A stretch of 64,000 nt of DNA from Nostoc sp. C052 (lineage in GTDB: Bacteria > Cyanobacteriota > Cyanobacteriia > Cyanobacteriales > Nostocaceae): the NCBI RefSeq assembly GCF_013393905.1, contig NZ_CP040272.1, positions 4,646,001 through 4,710,000 on the forward strand, in the 5' to 3' direction. Positions 36,883 through 44,735 of the stretch are shown here, one piece after another (within the stretch, counting starts at the first letter, position 1; each line of letters opens with the position of its first letter). The position numbers were made by a program, and so were the translations under genes. The notes beneath the pieces were generated by a model. The model was not told where the DNA came from. It ran no database searches and saw only the letters and a list, made by a program, of their open reading frames with translations.

Positions 36883-37959
36883 ATGAAAGCACTAATTCTT
36901 TCTGGCGGTAAAGGTACACGCCTACGTCCCCTCACTTACAGCGGGGCAAAACAACTTGTACCAGTTGCCAACAAACCTGTTTTATGGTATGGCATTGAAG
37001 AAATGGTCGCTGCTGGTATTACTGATATTGGCATCATCATCAGTCCAGAAACCGGCGCAGAAGTCCAAGGGAAAACCGGAAATGGAGAAAACTTTGGAGC
37101 AAACATTACCTACATCGTACAAGACCAGCCACTTGGACTTGCTCACGCCGTCCAAATCGCCCATCCCTTTTTAGGTGATTCTTCCTTTGTGATGTACTTA
37201 GGCGATAACCTGATTCAACTAGGTGAGTTACGTTACTTTCTGCAACAATTTAGTCAACAACAGCCAGATGCTTTGATTCTCTTGCGTTCGGTTGCAAATC
37301 CTAGCGCTTTTGGTGTGGCTCAAGTGGATGAAACAGGACGGGTATTACAGCTAATTGAAAAACCCAAAGTTCCTCCTTCAAATTTGGCATTGGTAGGGGT
37401 TTATTTCTTTTCTCACCTCATCTTTGATGCGATCGCCAATATCCAACCTTCCACCAGAGGCGAACTAGAAATCACTGATGCCATTCAATACCTCATTAAT
37501 CAGGAAAAGCAAGTTTTAGCCTATAATCTGCAAGGTTGGTGGCTAGATACTGGTAAAAAAGATGACTTGCTAGAAGCTAACCGATTAATTCTCGACACCT
37601 ATCTGACAGTATCAGTTGCGGGTGAAGTTGATGCCCAAAGTCAGATTATTGGACGAGTGCAAATCGGTGCAAAATCCAAAGTCATTAACTGCACAATTCG
37701 GGGGCCAGTAGTCATTGGCAGCAATTGTCATTTAGAAAACTGCTTTATTGGCCCTTATAGTAGTATTGCTAACAATGTCACACTCATTGATACCGATTTA
37801 GAACACAGTGTGATTTTAGAAGGTGCTAAAATTGCCGGAATCCATCAGCGTATTATTGATAGTGTCATTGGACAAAGGGCACAATTGAGTCTTGCACCCC
37901 GTCGCCCCAAAGCCTTGCGATTTATGATTGGCGATGATTGTCAAATTGAACTAACCTGA
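36883..37959 (+). CDS. rfbA: Glucose-1-phosphate thymidylyltransferase, long form (RmlA-like)
   Basis: A nucleotidyltransferase that would make dTDP-glucose from glucose-1-phosphate and dTTP. The N-terminal signature is LSGGKGTRLRPLTYSGAKQLVPVANKPV (G8-x-G-T-R13 core plus the catalytic lysine region), then YLGDNLIQ and the WWLDTGKKDDLLEAN segment. Residues about 245-358 form left-handed beta-helix hexapeptides (VIGSNCHLENCFIGPYSSI). This makes it the 'long' RmlA type common in cyanobacteria and archaea, longer than the 290-residue enterobacterial enzyme. rfbC and rfbD follow. Confidence 0.92.
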   Translation: MKALILSGGKGTRLRPLTYSGAKQLVPVANKPVLWYGIEEMVAAGITDIGIIISPETGAEVQGKTGNGENFGANITYIVQDQPLGLAHAVQIAHPFLGDSSFVMYLGDNLIQLGELRYFLQQFSQQQPDALILLRSVANPSAFGVAQVDETGRVLQLIEKPKVPPSNLALVGVYFFSHLIFDAIANIQPSTRGELEITDAIQYLINQEKQVLAYNLQGWWLDTGKKDDLLEANRLILDTYLTVSVAGEVDAQSQIIGRVQIGAKSKVINCTIRGPVVIGSNCHLENCFIGPYSSIANNVTLIDTDLEHSVILEGAKIAGIHQRIIDSVIGQRAQLSLAPRRPKALRFMIGDDCQIELT

Positions 37960-38077
37960 TTTACTTATTACAAATAGGACAAGCTACCGTCCAAGTTGGA
38001 ACACAGTGCTTGTAAAATATGAATGCAAAATTCATCTAACAATCAGAACACTGCGGCACATACTATTAATAATATTA

Positions 38078-38623
38078 ATGAGCATTGTAAATACCAAAAT
38101 TCCTGAAGTTCTGCAAATTGAACCACAAGTATTTGCAGACGATCGCGGTTTCTTTTTTGAAGCTTATAACCACCAAAAATTTGCTCAAGAGATAGGGATT
38201 GTTACGAACTTCGTCCAAGATAATCACTCTTGCTCTAAGCAAAACGTCCTACGTGGATTGCACTATCAAATCCAACAACCCCAAGGAAAACTCATCCGGG
38301 TTGTTTCTGGTACTATTTTTGACGTAGCCGTAGACATTAGAAAAAGCTCGGCTACTTTTGGTAAGTGGGTAGGTTCTGAACTCAGTGCTGAGAACAAACG
38401 CCTACTTTGGATACCACCAGGCTTTGCTCACGGCTTCCTCGTGCTTTCAGAAATAGCTGAAGTTCTCTATAAAACTACAGATTATTATGTGCCCCAAGGC
38501 GATCGCACAATTTTATGGAACGATCCAGATTTAGCGATAGATTGGCCCTTAAATGCGCCACCGATTTTGTCAGCTAAAGACCAAGCCGGGAAACCTTTGA
38601 AAACTGCTGAAATATTTGATTAA
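38078..38623 (+). CDS. rfbC: dTDP-4-dehydrorhamnose 3,5-epimerase RmlC
   Basis: A cupin-fold epimerase acting on dTDP-4-keto-6-deoxyglucose. The sequence shows ADDRGFFFEAYN, NVLRGLHYQIQQPQGKLIRVVSG (His of the active site), VAVDIRKSSATFGKWVG, WIPPGFAHGFLVLSE and LYKTTDYY. I place the start at the ATG at 38078 (181 residues, the usual length). An in-frame GTG at 38006 would add 24 residues not found in the family. It lies between rfbA and rfbD. Confidence 0.94.
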   Translation: MSIVNTKIPEVLQIEPQVFADDRGFFFEAYNHQKFAQEIGIVTNFVQDNHSCSKQNVLRGLHYQIQQPQGKLIRVVSGTIFDVAVDIRKSSATFGKWVGSELSAENKRLLWIPPGFAHGFLVLSEIAEVLYKTTDYYVPQGDRTILWNDPDLAIDWPLNAPPILSAKDQAGKPLKTAEIFD

Positions 38624-38661
38624 GTACTTTCAAATTGAAGTAAGTTCGATAATTAATCAGA

Positions 38662-39531
38662 ATGAGTAAATCAATTCTGCTGATTGGTAGCAATGGCCAA
38701 GTAGGTAAGGAACTACAACAAATCCTTCCATCTCACAGCAATGTTATCTCAGTAGCACGCCCAACAGTAGACCTTGCCCAACCCGATACTCTCCGCAAAA
38801 TTATTAGATCAAAGCAGCCGCAAATCATCATTAATGCCGCGGCTTACACTGCTGTAGACAAAGCCGAAAGCGAACCCGAACTTGCTACTGCTATTAATGC
38901 TACTGCACCTCTAATTCTTGCCGAAGAAAGCCAAAAATTAGGAGCTTTTCTAATTCATATTTCGACCGATTACGTTTTTGATGGTAATGGCTGTAGCCCT
39001 TATCATGAAGCCGATGCGACTAATCCCTTGAGTGTCTATGGTAAAACTAAACTCGCTGGAGAAGAAGCTATTCGGGAAACTTGCGCCCATCACTTCATCC
39101 TCCGCACTGCTTGGGTTTATGGAAACTTTGGCAAAAGTAACTTTGTCAAAACCATGCTGCGACTAGGTGCAGAACGCCAAGAACTCCGTGTTGTCGCCGA
39201 TCAAATTGGTAGCCCAACCTGGGCGCAAGATATAGCGGCAGTTATCGCGCAGATAATTCCCCAGTTAACTCCAGAAATTAGTGGCACTTATCACTACACT
39301 AATAGCGGCGTTGCTAGCTGGTATGATTTTGCCGTTGCCATTTTTGAAGAAGCCCAACAACTAGGCTTCCCTTTGAAAGTTGAACGTATTGTGCCCATTA
39401 CAACTGCCGAATATCCGACACCAGCCCGTCGCCCTGCTTATTCCGTCCTTGCTTGTAGAAAAATTTCCGCACTTCTAGGGACTTATCCCCCCCATTGGCG
39501 GCAAAGACTCCGACAAATGCTTGCAGAATAG
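38662..39531 (+). CDS. rfbD: dTDP-4-dehydrorhamnose reductase RmlD
   Basis: The NAD(P)H-dependent SDR enzyme that completes dTDP-L-rhamnose. The Rossmann motif is GSNGQVGKEL (residues 8-17). Other landmarks are INAAAYTAVDKAE, HISTDYVFDG, the catalytic Tyr-x3-Lys in SVYGKTKLAGE, RTAWVYG and GSPTWAQDIA. Full length at 289 residues. rfbB, the dehydratase between RmlA and RmlC, is not in this window. This gene ends the plus-strand glycan cluster; the next gene is on the other strand. Confidence 0.95.
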   Translation: MSKSILLIGSNGQVGKELQQILPSHSNVISVARPTVDLAQPDTLRKIIRSKQPQIIINAAAYTAVDKAESEPELATAINATAPLILAEESQKLGAFLIHISTDYVFDGNGCSPYHEADATNPLSVYGKTKLAGEEAIRETCAHHFILRTAWVYGNFGKSNFVKTMLRLGAERQELRVVADQIGSPTWAQDIAAVIAQIIPQLTPEISGTYHYTNSGVASWYDFAVAIFEEAQQLGFPLKVERIVPITTAEYPTPARRPAYSVLACRKISALLGTYPPHWRQRLRQMLAE

Positions 39532-39588
39532 GGAATAGGTATTTTTTAGTCCCCCTTGTCTCCCTTGTCCCACTCATCTCCCCAGTCC

Positions 39589-40323
39589 CTATCCCCTTTT
39601 TAATACTCCCGTTTCTCGTTGTATTGGCAAAACATCTAAAATATCAGTTTGGGAACAATATTTTAAATCATCTAGACAATCAAGGCGTAACAATCGTTGA
39701 CCGTGACTAGCTTGGTGAAGTAATCCTAATAAGTTATCTTGCCATTGAGAGTAAAGAGCGATCGCACTAATTACTTCATCATTTCCAGCGAGTTCTTCTG
39801 GTGACAAATTGGTTTGTTGCAAAATACTATGAGCGATCGCACCGGCACAAACTGTATCCTCTAAGGAATAACTGCCTTCCCAACCAGAACCGACAATCCA
39901 TACTGTCTCTGGTTGCTTCTCTAAAAGAAATTGCACCACCGCCGCCCGGTTAATCAAGGCTGCTGCTAATACATTTGGGGAGTCTTGTACCCTTTGTAAA
40001 GCACGAGTGCCATTTGTGGTACTGATAAACAAACGCCGCCCTTGCACCAATTCTGGTGTGCAGTCTAGAGGAGAGTTACCCAACTCAAAGCCAGCTACTT
40101 TCGCGCCGCCGCGTTCTCCAGCCCGCAGTCGTTTTTCAGAAGGCCATTTTTCGCTAACTTCAATTAACTGATCTAAATCGCTGAATACTTGTACAGCTTC
40201 ACCTCCAGATGCCAAAACTGTCGCAATTGTGCTAGTGGCTCGCAAGACATCAACTGCGATCGCACATTCTGGCGCTTTATCCGTTGGAGTCAATTCAGGA
40301 GTGTGGTATACGAATAACTTCAC
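39589..40323 (-). CDS. comB: ComB family 2-phosphosulfolactate phosphatase
   Basis: Mg2+-dependent phosphatase of the ComB family, named for 2-phosphosulfolactate hydrolysis in coenzyme M synthesis. Cyanobacteria carry homologues though they make no coenzyme M, so the substrate here is uncertain. Family landmarks: AIAVDVLRATSTIATVLASG near the N-terminus, RAGERGGAKVAGFELGNSP, LFISTTNGTRAL, VWIVGSGWEGSYSLEDTVCAG. Start is GTG at 40323; 244 residues fits the family. It converges with rfbD, with only about 60 bases between. Confidence 0.92.
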   Translation of the reverse strand: MKLFVYHTPELTPTDKAPECAIAVDVLRATSTIATVLASGGEAVQVFSDLDQLIEVSEKWPSEKRLRAGERGGAKVAGFELGNSPLDCTPELVQGRRLFISTTNGTRALQRVQDSPNVLAAALINRAAVVQFLLEKQPETVWIVGSGWEGSYSLEDTVCAGAIAHSILQQTNLSPEELAGNDEVISAIALYSQWQDNLLGLLHQASHGQRLLRLDCLDDLKYCSQTDILDVLPIQRETGVLKRG

Positions 40324-40781
40324 GGGCTGGATACACCTGTTTTAATACTACTGCCGCAAATAACATTCTACCTAGTTGGTGTCACTAACTATAGAGACAA
40401 TTGCTCCAAGAAAATTTTTTATCATCAAAATACAAAATGTATCTCATTCAATACATAGATGGGAGCAGAGGAGGCAGGGGAGACAAGGGGGAATTATTGA
40501 ACAAGTCTCTCCCTTGTCTCCCCCCTCTTCCTTGTCTACCTTGTCTCTTCTCCATGCCTAATCCCTAATAAATACTCAAAAAGCGCATTTTATGCTTTTA
40601 GACTTTCAGAGTTGCTGCACTATCTTGTAATCTAAAACAAGAACAGACCTTACTAAATGGGGAAAAAGTTACAGTTATAAGGCTACAGCCCAAAGGGAAA
40701 AATATTTACTCATTCCCGACTCCCCAGTACAGACGCAATTAATCACGTCTCTCCCACTCCCCACTCCCCATTGAAATTGCT
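40324..40781. other. Intergenic region with a 13-bp inverted repeat of low complexity
   Basis: No gene is supported. Perfect arms ggggagacaaggg (40477-40489) and cccttgtctcccc (40511-40523) could form a hairpin. The same purine/pyrimidine-rich wording recurs in other spacers (near 15200 and 39550), so it is probably a dispersed repeat. The rest is featureless and should contain the divergent promoters of comB and the BlaI gene. Confidence 0.5.
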
Positions 40782-41201
40782 ATGGCACCTTTACCCGACT
40801 ACCGCCCTAAACAACTATCTTTAGGCCCGTTAGAAGCGGAAATTTTAAATATCATCTGGGAACTTGGTTCAGCCACAGTCAAGGATGTACACGATCGCAT
40901 CCTCGCCGATCCCAACCGCGAATTAGCGTATACTTCTGTCACCACTGTTTTACGTCGCCTCACTGATAAAGGTTGGCTGGCCTGCGACAAGAAAGAGCGC
41001 GCATTCTATTGGCGGCCAATGCTGAGTAAGCAGCAATCAGATGTGATCAAAGCTCACGAGCAGTTACAGCGATTTTTAGCGGTGGGGAATCCCGATGTTA
41101 TTGCAGCCTTTGCTGATAGTCTGGATGAAGCAGCTAGCGAGCAAATAGCAGCGATCGCTAAACGTATTCAATCTGCACGCCAAGCTAGGGAGGAACAATG
41201 A
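40782..41201 (+). CDS. BlaI/MecI/CopY family transcriptional repressor
   Basis: A 139-residue winged-helix repressor. LGPLEAEILNIIWELGSATVKDVHDRI forms the first helices. The recognition helix region is YTSVTTVLRRLTDKGWLACDKKERAFYWRPML, and the dimerising C-terminal helix pair is rich in Ala and Glu. BlaI-type repressors are usually inactivated by proteolysis through a partner M56 membrane protease, and such a gene follows with a 4-base overlap (ATGA). In cyanobacteria some members control other targets, including photosynthesis or metal genes. Target operators are not visible. Confidence 0.93.
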   Translation: MAPLPDYRPKQLSLGPLEAEILNIIWELGSATVKDVHDRILADPNRELAYTSVTTVLRRLTDKGWLACDKKERAFYWRPMLSKQQSDVIKAHEQLQRFLAVGNPDVIAAFADSLDEAASEQIAAIAKRIQSARQAREEQ

Positions 41202-42040
41202 TGCATCTGATAATGATTTTGAATGCTTTGGCAATTGCCTGGTGGTTAAGATCCGCTTGGAATCAACCCCAAGGCAATTGGAATCTGCGGTGGCAGCGAT
41301 CGCTATTTTTGTTTCTCTTCCCCCCCTTGCTAATTTTCATGACTGCGATCGCTGTGCTATTCATGGGGCCTCAAGGACAGATGGGCGGAATGTATACAGG
41401 CTCAATTAGCTATTTACTAGCATTAATTTATTTGGCATTTTTTGCCATTTCATGCATTAAACTTGCCTTCCAGGGTTGGCAGTCAGTAGAATCTGCCCGT
41501 AACTGTCCTTTGGTGAATGTTGGAGATAGACGAGCCAGACTGCTGCAAACGGGCGCGTTGTTTGCAGGCCAAATCGGTTTTTGGCAACCAGAACTAGTGG
41601 TTAGCCAAGGATTAGTGCAAACTCTCTCACCTGCTCATTTAGAAAGCGTCTTAGCCCATGAGCAAGGGCATCACTATTACAGGGATACGTTCTGGTTTTT
41701 TTGGCTGGGTTGGGTGCGTTCTTGCACTGCATGGTTGCCGAATACAGAGCCTTTGTGGGAAGAATTATTAGCTTTGCGCGAACTTCGTGCCGACGGTTAT
41801 GCAGCATTGCAGGTAGATCCTCTAGTGTTAGCGGAATCACTTTTATTAGTGGTTAGTAGCAGCCCCGTTTTATCAGAAATTTGCTGTGCTGCATTAGGTT
41901 CCTCTGGTGCAGATCGCTTAGAACAAAGAGTAGAAGCTTTATTAGCACCACCAGAACCAACCCCAGAAGCTCAATTACAATCTTGGCATGGCTTTCTGCT
42001 GGCGTTCCTGCCTCTACTGACTGTGATATTTCATAGTTAA
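41198..42040 (+). CDS. M56 family membrane metallopeptidase (BlaR1-like)
   Basis: A 280-residue membrane protein with helices near residues 1-20, 35-56, 68-92 and at the C-terminus. The gluzincin active site is H154-E-Q-G-H158 in VLAHEQGHHYYRD, with ELRADGYA about 40 residues later as the likely third ligand. It has no penicillin-binding sensor domain, so unlike BlaR1 it probably does not sense beta-lactams. It is translationally coupled to the upstream BlaI-type repressor and is its likely activating protease. Confidence 0.9.
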   Translation: MMHLIMILNALAIAWWLRSAWNQPQGNWNLRWQRSLFLFLFPPLLIFMTAIAVLFMGPQGQMGGMYTGSISYLLALIYLAFFAISCIKLAFQGWQSVESARNCPLVNVGDRRARLLQTGALFAGQIGFWQPELVVSQGLVQTLSPAHLESVLAHEQGHHYYRDTFWFFWLGWVRSCTAWLPNTEPLWEELLALRELRADGYAALQVDPLVLAESLLLVVSSSPVLSEICCAALGSSGADRLEQRVEALLAPPEPTPEAQLQSWHGFLLAFLPLLTVIFHS

Positions 42041-42078
42041 GTTGAATTTAGCAAGCTACTACAGCACAAAATTGTGAT

Positions 42079-42281
42079 GTTTGTAACGAAAATCGTAGCG
42101 TTGGTAATAAAAACGTATTGATTGTAACGAAAATCAGATTGTTTGTAACGAAATTATTGTGTTTGTAACAAAAATCAGATTGTTTGTAACGAAATTATTG
42201 TGTTTGTAAGGAAAATCGTAGCGTTGGTAATGAAAACGTATTGATTGTAACGAAAATCGTAGTGTTTGTAACAAATATCGC
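42079..42281. repeat. Tandem array of about ten 20-21-bp units (gtttgtaacgaaaatc)
   Basis: Units such as gtttgtaacgaaaatcgta, gcgttggtaataaaaacgta and gtttgtaacgaaattattgt follow head to tail with little spacer. Two longer blocks recur: the one around cgtagcgttggtaat occurs at about 42094 and 42209, and the agattgtttgtaacgaaatt block occurs twice between them. It fills the gap between the convergent M56 gene and the GVA-repeat NTPase. Confidence 0.85.
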
Positions 42282-42327
42282 GATCGCAATAAATTAACAG
42301 GCGTTAATTACGAATTACGAATTACGC

Positions 42328-44733
42328 TTATTCTTCTTCTAGCAACTGTTCTATATACTTTTGTACCAAAGGCACTTGAAAAGCATTGCCTTCTTGAGTC
42401 AAGATTTCTTTTCGCGTTAGTTTGCGGATAACACCTTTGTCTTGCTGCGTAGGAGTTTCCCCGTAGATTATCCGACGTAGGAGAGAGCGATCGCTATCTG
42501 TTAAACTCTTCCATAATTCCCGAAAATACTGATCGCCTCGCTCAAGCACAACAGGTATAACTTCTTGAACATCCTGTGCCGTAGCTTTTGCTGTATCTGC
42601 TTCTCGCCTGTTTCTTCTGATATCGCGGTTTAGCAACTCCACCACCTCATAACACACCAACTGAACGAGATAAGGTTGACAGCGAGTAAGTTGGATAATT
42701 TCATCTACAGCAGTTGGTTCATAGATATCGCTGAAGTTCTCTACTGGCTGTTGAATCAAATCGCGGGCTTCTGACTCTTGCAAGTAAGTCATTCGCAAAG
42801 CACGGGTGTTAATTAGATAGTTACTCCAGTAATCATCAAGTTCAGATAACTCCTGTGAACCACTAAAAAGTAAAATCCACTGGCGTTGGTGTTGCAGCAG
42901 GTTACGAATAAAATTGAGCGGCGCACGGCTGCTTGTTGCTTTCACTACCTCATCCAGGCATTCATATTCATCCAAACAAAGGAGAAATTGCTTATCAGAG
43001 TTGCTGCGTTCTATTTCTGCGAACCAAGTTTGCAGGGCGGGAAATGGATCTTCAGCTAGTTTATTGGCATCTGGATTAGGCAAGAATACTTTGCGGGGTA
43101 ATCGCCGTGCAGCTTCGATAATTTGTTGAGCTAAATTCTCAGCCAATCCTTTTAACGTTGTAGCTGATGCTGCACCCTGTAAATCTACCAGCAAAGGTAC
43201 AATATTTGCTTGTACTCTGTAAGGTAGATATTTCAGCGCTGAAGTTTTCCCCGTTCTCCGCCCACCATAGAGTAATAACACTGGCGGTTGCTCAGAAAGC
43301 ACCAAAGATTCGATTTCCCGAAATATGTCAATTCGCCCTTTGAAACGATTCTTTGCTGTTTCTGGATCTAGTGAGTTACCAGCAATATAAACTTGTCGAA
43401 TTTCTGTTGATTGTTGTGCCTGTTCTTCTAAAGTGCGCTGCGCCGTCTCTAGTATAGTCAGCCAGTCTTGTGCAGCATTGCCAAAAGAGACAGCAACGCG
43501 AGCATCTTTTGTCAAAGCTAAACTTTGCCCCAGTTGGCGTAATGCACTGATGGGAATGTTCAATAACTCATATTGACGATAAGGTGAAGTTGCTTCCTCT
43601 GATGCCCGTACATTCTGACTGATTTCCAAAAATTGGGGCAGTACAGCGCCAAGTTCCTTTGGTGGTGGTGAAGGAATCCACGCTAGTTGGTTGGCAATCT
43701 CCACAATATCGCTCAACCTTTGACAACGATTGAGAATATCTACAGCAATACCAGAAATTGCCTGTGCTGCAACTTTTTGCTGATTGGTGGATGTAATTAG
43801 ATAATTAATAGTCTCACGGGCAGCCATCGGCTTCTTTCGATAAGCCTCTACAATCATCACATCCATAAAAGGCAGAGGCAAAAGAATCAATTCATCAAAG
43901 CGAGGGGGCAGATATCGCAAACAATTTACCTGCTTTCCATTGCGAGACAAGAAGAACAAGGTGAGTATCCATAGTAATTCTGGCAACCAGAAGCAAACCC
44001 GCAACACACCCAAAATCCACGCCACACCTACCACCACGCCTACCGCCACGTATCTCGCCACGCCTCCCGCCACGCCTCCCCCCATGCCGAACGCCACGCC
44101 GAACGCCGCGCCGAATGCCATGCCTACCGCCACGCCTCTCGCCACGCCTCCCGCCACGCCTACCGCCACGCCTACCGCCACGTGTCTCACCACGCCTACC
44201 GCCACGCCGAACGCCACGCCTACCGCCACGCCGAACGCCACGCCTCTCGCCACGCCTACCGCCACGCCTCCCGCGCCGAACGCCACGCCGAACGCTACGC
44301 CGAACGCCATGCTTGATAAAAATTCAGTTGCCAAAAACATGGTAAAGACAGCAACAAGGAAAATAACTAGCCTATTTGTATTACCGCCACGGTCTATAAC
44401 CCTTCCCATAAACCAGCCTGCCAAAAAAACACAGCTTATAAACCAGTTAAATGATTTACCACTAACCAGAATGTAAACTGGTGCTACTAGCAACACGGCA
44501 AATATTGGCACTACGGCAGTTAGCCACTGAACTTGCCCAGCATAGTGACGCAGGCGGGGGTTAGTACGAAACTCAGCCCGTTTATCAAAGGGGTTATCTC
44601 TCGGCTTCAGTTGTGGATGTATATCACGCAGCCAGCTTTTAAAGGTAAAAGGCTTGAAGTAAATCCAATACAGGAGGCGCACGCATTCAGCCACATAATT
44701 CCAAAAGCCGGATGTTGGAGATGTGTTACTCAT
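42328..44733 (-). CDS. Membrane-anchored AAA/STAND-type NTPase with Gly-Val-Ala repeat
   Basis: From the ATG at 44733 the protein has about 801 residues; an in-frame upstream ATG at 44772 overlaps the previous gene and is less likely. Order: two or three membrane helices (about 60-140), a Gly-Val-Ala repeat (about 140-240), a helix ILGVLRVCFWLPELLWILTLFFL, a helical middle, then an NTPase domain. The NTPase has Walker A YGGRRTGKTS near residue 480 and Walker B FLLCLDEYECL. A C-terminal winged-helix-like end (LLRRIIYGETPTQQDKGVIRKL) follows. The function is unknown. The gene starts 2 bases after the stop of the next NTPase gene, so they are one operon. Confidence 0.8.
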   Translation of the reverse strand: MSNTSPTSGFWNYVAECVRLLYWIYFKPFTFKSWLRDIHPQLKPRDNPFDKRAEFRTNPRLRHYAGQVQWLTAVVPIFAVLLVAPVYILVSGKSFNWFISCVFLAGWFMGRVIDRGGNTNRLVIFLVAVFTMFLATEFLSSMAFGVAFGVAFGAGGVAVGVARGVAFGVAVGVAFGVAVGVVRHVAVGVAVGVAGGVARGVAVGMAFGAAFGVAFGMGGGVAGGVARYVAVGVVVGVAWILGVLRVCFWLPELLWILTLFFLSRNGKQVNCLRYLPPRFDELILLPLPFMDVMIVEAYRKKPMAARETINYLITSTNQQKVAAQAISGIAVDILNRCQRLSDIVEIANQLAWIPSPPPKELGAVLPQFLEISQNVRASEEATSPYRQYELLNIPISALRQLGQSLALTKDARVAVSFGNAAQDWLTILETAQRTLEEQAQQSTEIRQVYIAGNSLDPETAKNRFKGRIDIFREIESLVLSEQPPVLLLYGGRRTGKTSALKYLPYRVQANIVPLLVDLQGAASATTLKGLAENLAQQIIEAARRLPRKVFLPNPDANKLAEDPFPALQTWFAEIERSNSDKQFLLCLDEYECLDEVVKATSSRAPLNFIRNLLQHQRQWILLFSGSQELSELDDYWSNYLINTRALRMTYLQESEARDLIQQPVENFSDIYEPTAVDEIIQLTRCQPYLVQLVCYEVVELLNRDIRRNRREADTAKATAQDVQEVIPVVLERGDQYFRELWKSLTDSDRSLLRRIIYGETPTQQDKGVIRKLTRKEILTQEGNAFQVPLVQKYIEQLLEEE
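44021..44312 (-). repeat. 12-bp GC-rich tandem array encoding the GVA repeat
   Basis: Roughly two dozen 12-base units of the type acgcctaccgcc, acgcctcccgcc and acgccgaacgcc (plus strand) run without interruption and keep the coding frame of the minus-strand NTPase. Each unit encodes G-V-A-x with x = Phe, Val, Arg or Gly. The composition is far more GC-rich than the neighbourhood. Confidence 0.88.
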
Positions 44734-44735
44734 TG

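Noticed and set aside
40782..42040. Beta-lactam resistance operon
   Set aside because: No beta-lactamase and no penicillin-sensing domain in the M56 protein.
42079..42281. CRISPR-like array
   Set aside because: Units follow each other with no unique spacers, they are not palindromic, and no cas genes are near.
43940..44476. Pro/Thr/Ala-rich protein on the plus strand
   Set aside because: It is the antisense shadow of the GVA repeat; the minus-strand frame continues into a recognisable NTPase domain.
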